Shown: piece after piece, positions 61,671 through 64,000 of the stretch
Numbering within the stretch: the stretch's first letter is position 1
How the letters are laid out: every line of letters starts with the position of its first letter
Assembly: GCF_000328475.2 (NCBI RefSeq)
Contig: NC_026488.1
Span: 372,001 to 436,000 of the forward strand
DNA: 64,000 nucleotides
Direction: 5' to 3'
Origin: Mycosarcoma maydis
Lineage: Eukaryota > Basidiomycota > Ustilaginomycetes > Ustilaginales
The notes under the pieces: generated by a model
Told to the model about the DNA's origin: nothing
Seen by the model: the letters and a program-made list of their open reading frames with translations, nothing else
The model's database searches: none
Position numbers and translations under genes: made by a program

Positions 61671-63521
61671 ATGACAGCGGGATCGAGAAAACGTAGGCGC
61701 CCAGATGGGCGGAATGTCTCGCCGCCTCTGACCGCGTCGACGCTGCTCACCCGAAATCTACAACTCTTGCCCGTGGGTCTCACGCAACTACCCAACGATG
61801 AGACTTTTGTTAGTCGTCTGCGCCAAGATATCGAGAATCTGCTTTCTGGGTTTGCCGAAGCACTGCTGCTCGCTGTTTGCACATCCAAGTCGTCAGTGTC
61901 GCGCATCCAAGAGACAGGACTGTTATCGTCGATGATCGGCTCCTCCACCGGTGCAACCGAAAGCTCACAGCTTGCGTTTTCGGCCTTCTCAGTCTTTGCC
62001 CACCTCTGGCGGCAGAAAGGATGGCACTACATCCAGTTTGCGTTTGGCGATCATACAGATAGCAAGCGTGCTGTTAGTGACGCAATCTGTCGTGTGCTGC
62101 TTGAGCATCTAGAACCGTACATGAACGCTGGAAACCGCAGCTGCACGAGGGAGCAAGAGCTGCGTGATTCAATCGCGTTCACAGATATCAAACAAGTGTT
62201 GACGGCAGTTGGAATTCCGTTTGCGCTTTTCCTCTTCTGGTCGACACAGGTGTATCCCACGTCTGGCATAGGCGTCAAGCATTGTCGTCCAGCTATGGAA
62301 CGCATACCGATCGAACAGTGTTATTACGATCTGCTGCTAGACCTCCCATCTTCGGTGTCGAAACATTTGCAAGAGGAGCAGAGGACCAAGAGGTTTGCAA
62401 ATAGCTTGACTGCGGATCTGACTGAGGTGCTCTGCCGACTTGTTGGTCAAACGCCTAACGACAAGCTTGCCGACCAAGTGTCGCCGCCTGTACTATCAGC
62501 CGCGCAGATACAGAGATCCAAGAAAGGACAGAGACAGCCCTGGCAAGACCAGGTCGGCTCAAGAGACAGCATCACGAAAAGCGAAACCGATTCTGTCTTT
62601 GACATTATACCGGCATCCTGTTTGGCGACGCGACTGCCTCGAACGTGGCCTTCAGTCCGTGTCATGTCGTCCTTGGAAGCCAACAAGGAATTTGGTCGAG
62701 TGGGTCGCCTTGTGCGCATCTCAAGCGGAACAGTCGGTACACTCTCTGCAGGACCGTCTTCAGCGGTCCAAGTATCTCACCGCGGTGGTCAAGGCTCGAC
62801 TGCAGCCGAGTCGAGAGAGGTTGTGGCAGGTCTGTCGCGTGGCGACATGGTGCGACTCAAGGCCAAACAGCGTCTCGCCAGAGCCAGCATGGACATTTCC
62901 AAGCTGCTCGATCAGCACGGTGGCCAGACAGGCTCTGTGATGGATTACACACCGATCCCGGTCGAGATGTCGGAGCCGGCAGAGCCGGACGCGCTTGGAA
63001 GCGTCCAAGGTGGCGAGTGTCAGAGCACAAGGTATGAAATCGAAACGCCCTCATGGATCAAGAGGGCCAAGTATACATCCAAGATGCAGCCTTGGCTGGA
63101 AGAATCGTCGATGCCCACACAACAGTCGCTTCAGCGTTCGTCTACGAGCAAGAGATGCTATCGTGAAGTGCGAGACAAGATCATGCGATGCAGTGTAGAC
63201 ACGGCCAGGAGTGGCGAAGGGGGAGCCGAGACCGAAACAAGTATCGCGGATTATGGCGAATGGATCTTACAGAGCTTTCGAGAGACAAGGCATGAGCTTC
63301 AACAAGAATGTCGAGAAACGAATGAGCAGGTTCGCGCCCAAGGCGATAGCCAGCCCGGAATACATGTGGTCGGTGGAGACGTACCAAGTGTGGAAGATGC
63401 AGGGACATTGACCATGGCTTCGCTCTACAGGTTGGCTGCGGAACACACAAAGACGGCGGCGGTAGAGCGCGGAGAGAGGCTCAAAAGGAGCGCCCGAGCT
63501 AGTGGCTCGCCATCGAAATGA
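61671..63521 (+). CDS. Candidate snRNA-activating complex subunit 1 (SNAPc1/SNAP43)-like protein
   Basis: A 616-residue protein. Residues about 100-245 resemble the SNAPc1 fold by eye: FSAFSVFAHLWRQKGWHYIQ, a helix of RAVSDAICRVLLEHLEP type, then VGIPFALFLFWSTQVYPTSG and a stretch resembling the region that binds SNAPc subunits (IPIEQCYYDLLLDLPSS). The animal protein has the same order (short helix, FxxFxxxW, LYxLYxTQ, IRV-like strand). The rest is charged and disordered, with a nuclear-type basic N-terminus (GSRKRRRPDGRN). If correct, it would take part in snRNA gene transcription by RNA polymerases II and III. The match is weak and unaided; the alternative is a smut-specific protein. The first in-frame ATG was chosen. 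Confidence 0.7.
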   Translation: MTAGSRKRRRPDGRNVSPPLTASTLLTRNLQLLPVGLTQLPNDETFVSRLRQDIENLLSGFAEALLLAVCTSKSSVSRIQETGLLSSMIGSSTGATESSQLAFSAFSVFAHLWRQKGWHYIQFAFGDHTDSKRAVSDAICRVLLEHLEPYMNAGNRSCTREQELRDSIAFTDIKQVLTAVGIPFALFLFWSTQVYPTSGIGVKHCRPAMERIPIEQCYYDLLLDLPSSVSKHLQEEQRTKRFANSLTADLTEVLCRLVGQTPNDKLADQVSPPVLSAAQIQRSKKGQRQPWQDQVGSRDSITKSETDSVFDIIPASCLATRLPRTWPSVRVMSSLEANKEFGRVGRLVRISSGTVGTLSAGPSSAVQVSHRGGQGSTAAESREVVAGLSRGDMVRLKAKQRLARASMDISKLLDQHGGQTGSVMDYTPIPVEMSEPAEPDALGSVQGGECQSTRYEIETPSWIKRAKYTSKMQPWLEESSMPTQQSLQRSSTSKRCYREVRDKIMRCSVDTARSGEGGAETETSIADYGEWILQSFRETRHELQQECRETNEQVRAQGDSQPGIHVVGGDVPSVEDAGTLTMASLYRLAAEHTKTAAVERGERLKRSARASGSPSK

Positions 63522-63652
63522 TGACCCAAGTTGTGTGCATGCTTCGCTTTCGCTCAAAGGGGAGCGACCACGTGGATAGCTCACTTGGTTCTTTGCACGC
63601 ACGGAAAGTTTGGAGAGGAAGGAAGCGCACTGATGCTTTGCATTGCGATGGT

Positions 63653-64000
63653 TCAAGTGTCCTGATCTGATGGTACTGGCTGGTCGTGCGGCCACCAGCT
63701 TGGAATCCATGGTCGGGCCAGCAGCGTCGTCTCGCCATCTGCTGACAAGACGGAGAATTCCAAGGCATCGTGCTTGCTGTTTGGATCTGCACTTGAGCTA
63801 TCGGCCCATCTTCTCACCTGTTCTAGCCGCAAACAGGCCAGGCCGACGTTGTAGACACCCGAGGTGAATTTGCCGGCTGCTTTACCACGAGCCGGCTTGG
63901 TGGCTGCTTCCGAGGCGGTAGAGATGGGTTTGGAACGAATCTCGGCGAGATGTGTTGGGAGCTGATGTGGGAAGGCTGGATCGACGTCGTGGATTGAAGC
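63653..64000 (-). CDS. IBA57: IBA57-like Fe-S cluster assembly factor, C-terminus only
   Basis: The last 115 residues of a folate-binding (GcvT-like) protein whose start lies beyond the window. KFTSGVYNVGLACLRLEQV and then LLARPWIPSWWPHD match the C-terminal beta-barrel and WWP ending of IBA57/Caf17, which works with Isa1 and Isa2 in mitochondrial [4Fe-4S] cluster maturation. The family signature with the reactive Cys lies upstream and is not visible here. The call is based on these two blocks. It ends 131 bases from the SNAPc1-like gene, tail to tail. Confidence 0.75.
   Translation of the reverse strand, partial: ASIHDVDPAFPHQLPTHLAEIRSKPISTASEAATKPARGKAAGKFTSGVYNVGLACLRLEQVRRWADSSSADPNSKHDALEFSVLSADGETTLLARPWIPSWWPHDQPVPSDQDT

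Noticed and set aside
1..64000. tRNA, rRNA and spliceosomal RNA genes
   Set aside because: I looked for A/B-box pairs (GGTTCGA-type) and U6-like sequence on both strands and saw none convincing; a covariance-model scan would be decisive.

Overview
The window is nuclear DNA of a basidiomycete fungus. It is most likely a smut of the Ustilaginaceae (Ustilago, Sporisorium or Pseudozyma type). The evidence is compact genes with few or no introns, short introns of 85 to 154 bases with GTAAGT donors and CTRAC-like branch points, long low-complexity tails, and intergenic DNA full of short GAATCGT and GAGTCGT motifs. The species assignment is inference. I support 23 protein-coding genes, five of them with one intron. 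Two, COX17 and the C-terminus of an IBA57-like protein, come from reading unannotated sequence directly. I found no tRNA, rRNA, CRISPR array or transposon.

Layout. 0-3.5 kb: SPT20 (SAGA subunit), facing a short-chain dehydrogenase tail to tail. 3.5-6.1 kb: gene-poor, with several tandem repeats. 6.1-13.6 kb: a large unknown protein, then a Cdc14-type septation-network protein. 14.9-17.3 kb: a BRAP2/Etp1-type RING ubiquitin ligase, divergent from cdc14. 18.1-21.3 kb: an aldo-keto reductase and a pyruvate decarboxylase-family enzyme, tail to tail. 22.1-29.8 kb: a Jlp1/TauD-like dioxygenase, an unknown coiled-coil protein and a siroheme synthase. 30.6-36.3 kb: COX17, an M16 metalloprotease and the succinate dehydrogenase cytochrome b subunit. 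37-38.3 kb: a coiled-coil protein. 40.1-45.9 kb: the mitochondrial DNA polymerase reading frame with a LYR-type protein fused at its C-terminus. 46.5-48.9 kb: a WRAP53/TCAB1-like WD40 protein and a mitochondrial GGQ peptidyl-tRNA hydrolase. 50.3-55.5 kb: glutamate-cysteine ligase, a DUF1769 protein and a KH-domain protein. 56.7-58.2 kb: glucose-6-phosphate isomerase, broken by a 100-N assembly gap. 59.2-63.5 kb: a two-HMG-box mitochondrial DNA-packaging candidate and a SNAPc1-like protein. 63.65-64 kb: the C-terminus of an IBA57-like protein running off the edge.

Themes. From 30.6 kb onward many genes act in mitochondria: COX17, SDHC, POLG, ICT1-like, Abf2-like, IBA57 and possibly the M16 protease. 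Sulfur metabolism appears three times, as sulfonate dioxygenase, siroheme synthase and glutamate-cysteine ligase. None of this is an operon. Each gene appears to have its own promoter, and some share divergent intergenic regions.

The most interesting observations are the POLG-LYR fusion reading frame, a family of period-7 repeats (GA[A/G]TCGT) seen only between genes, a candidate fungal SNAPc subunit, and clustered frame changes beside the assembly gap in the isomerase gene.
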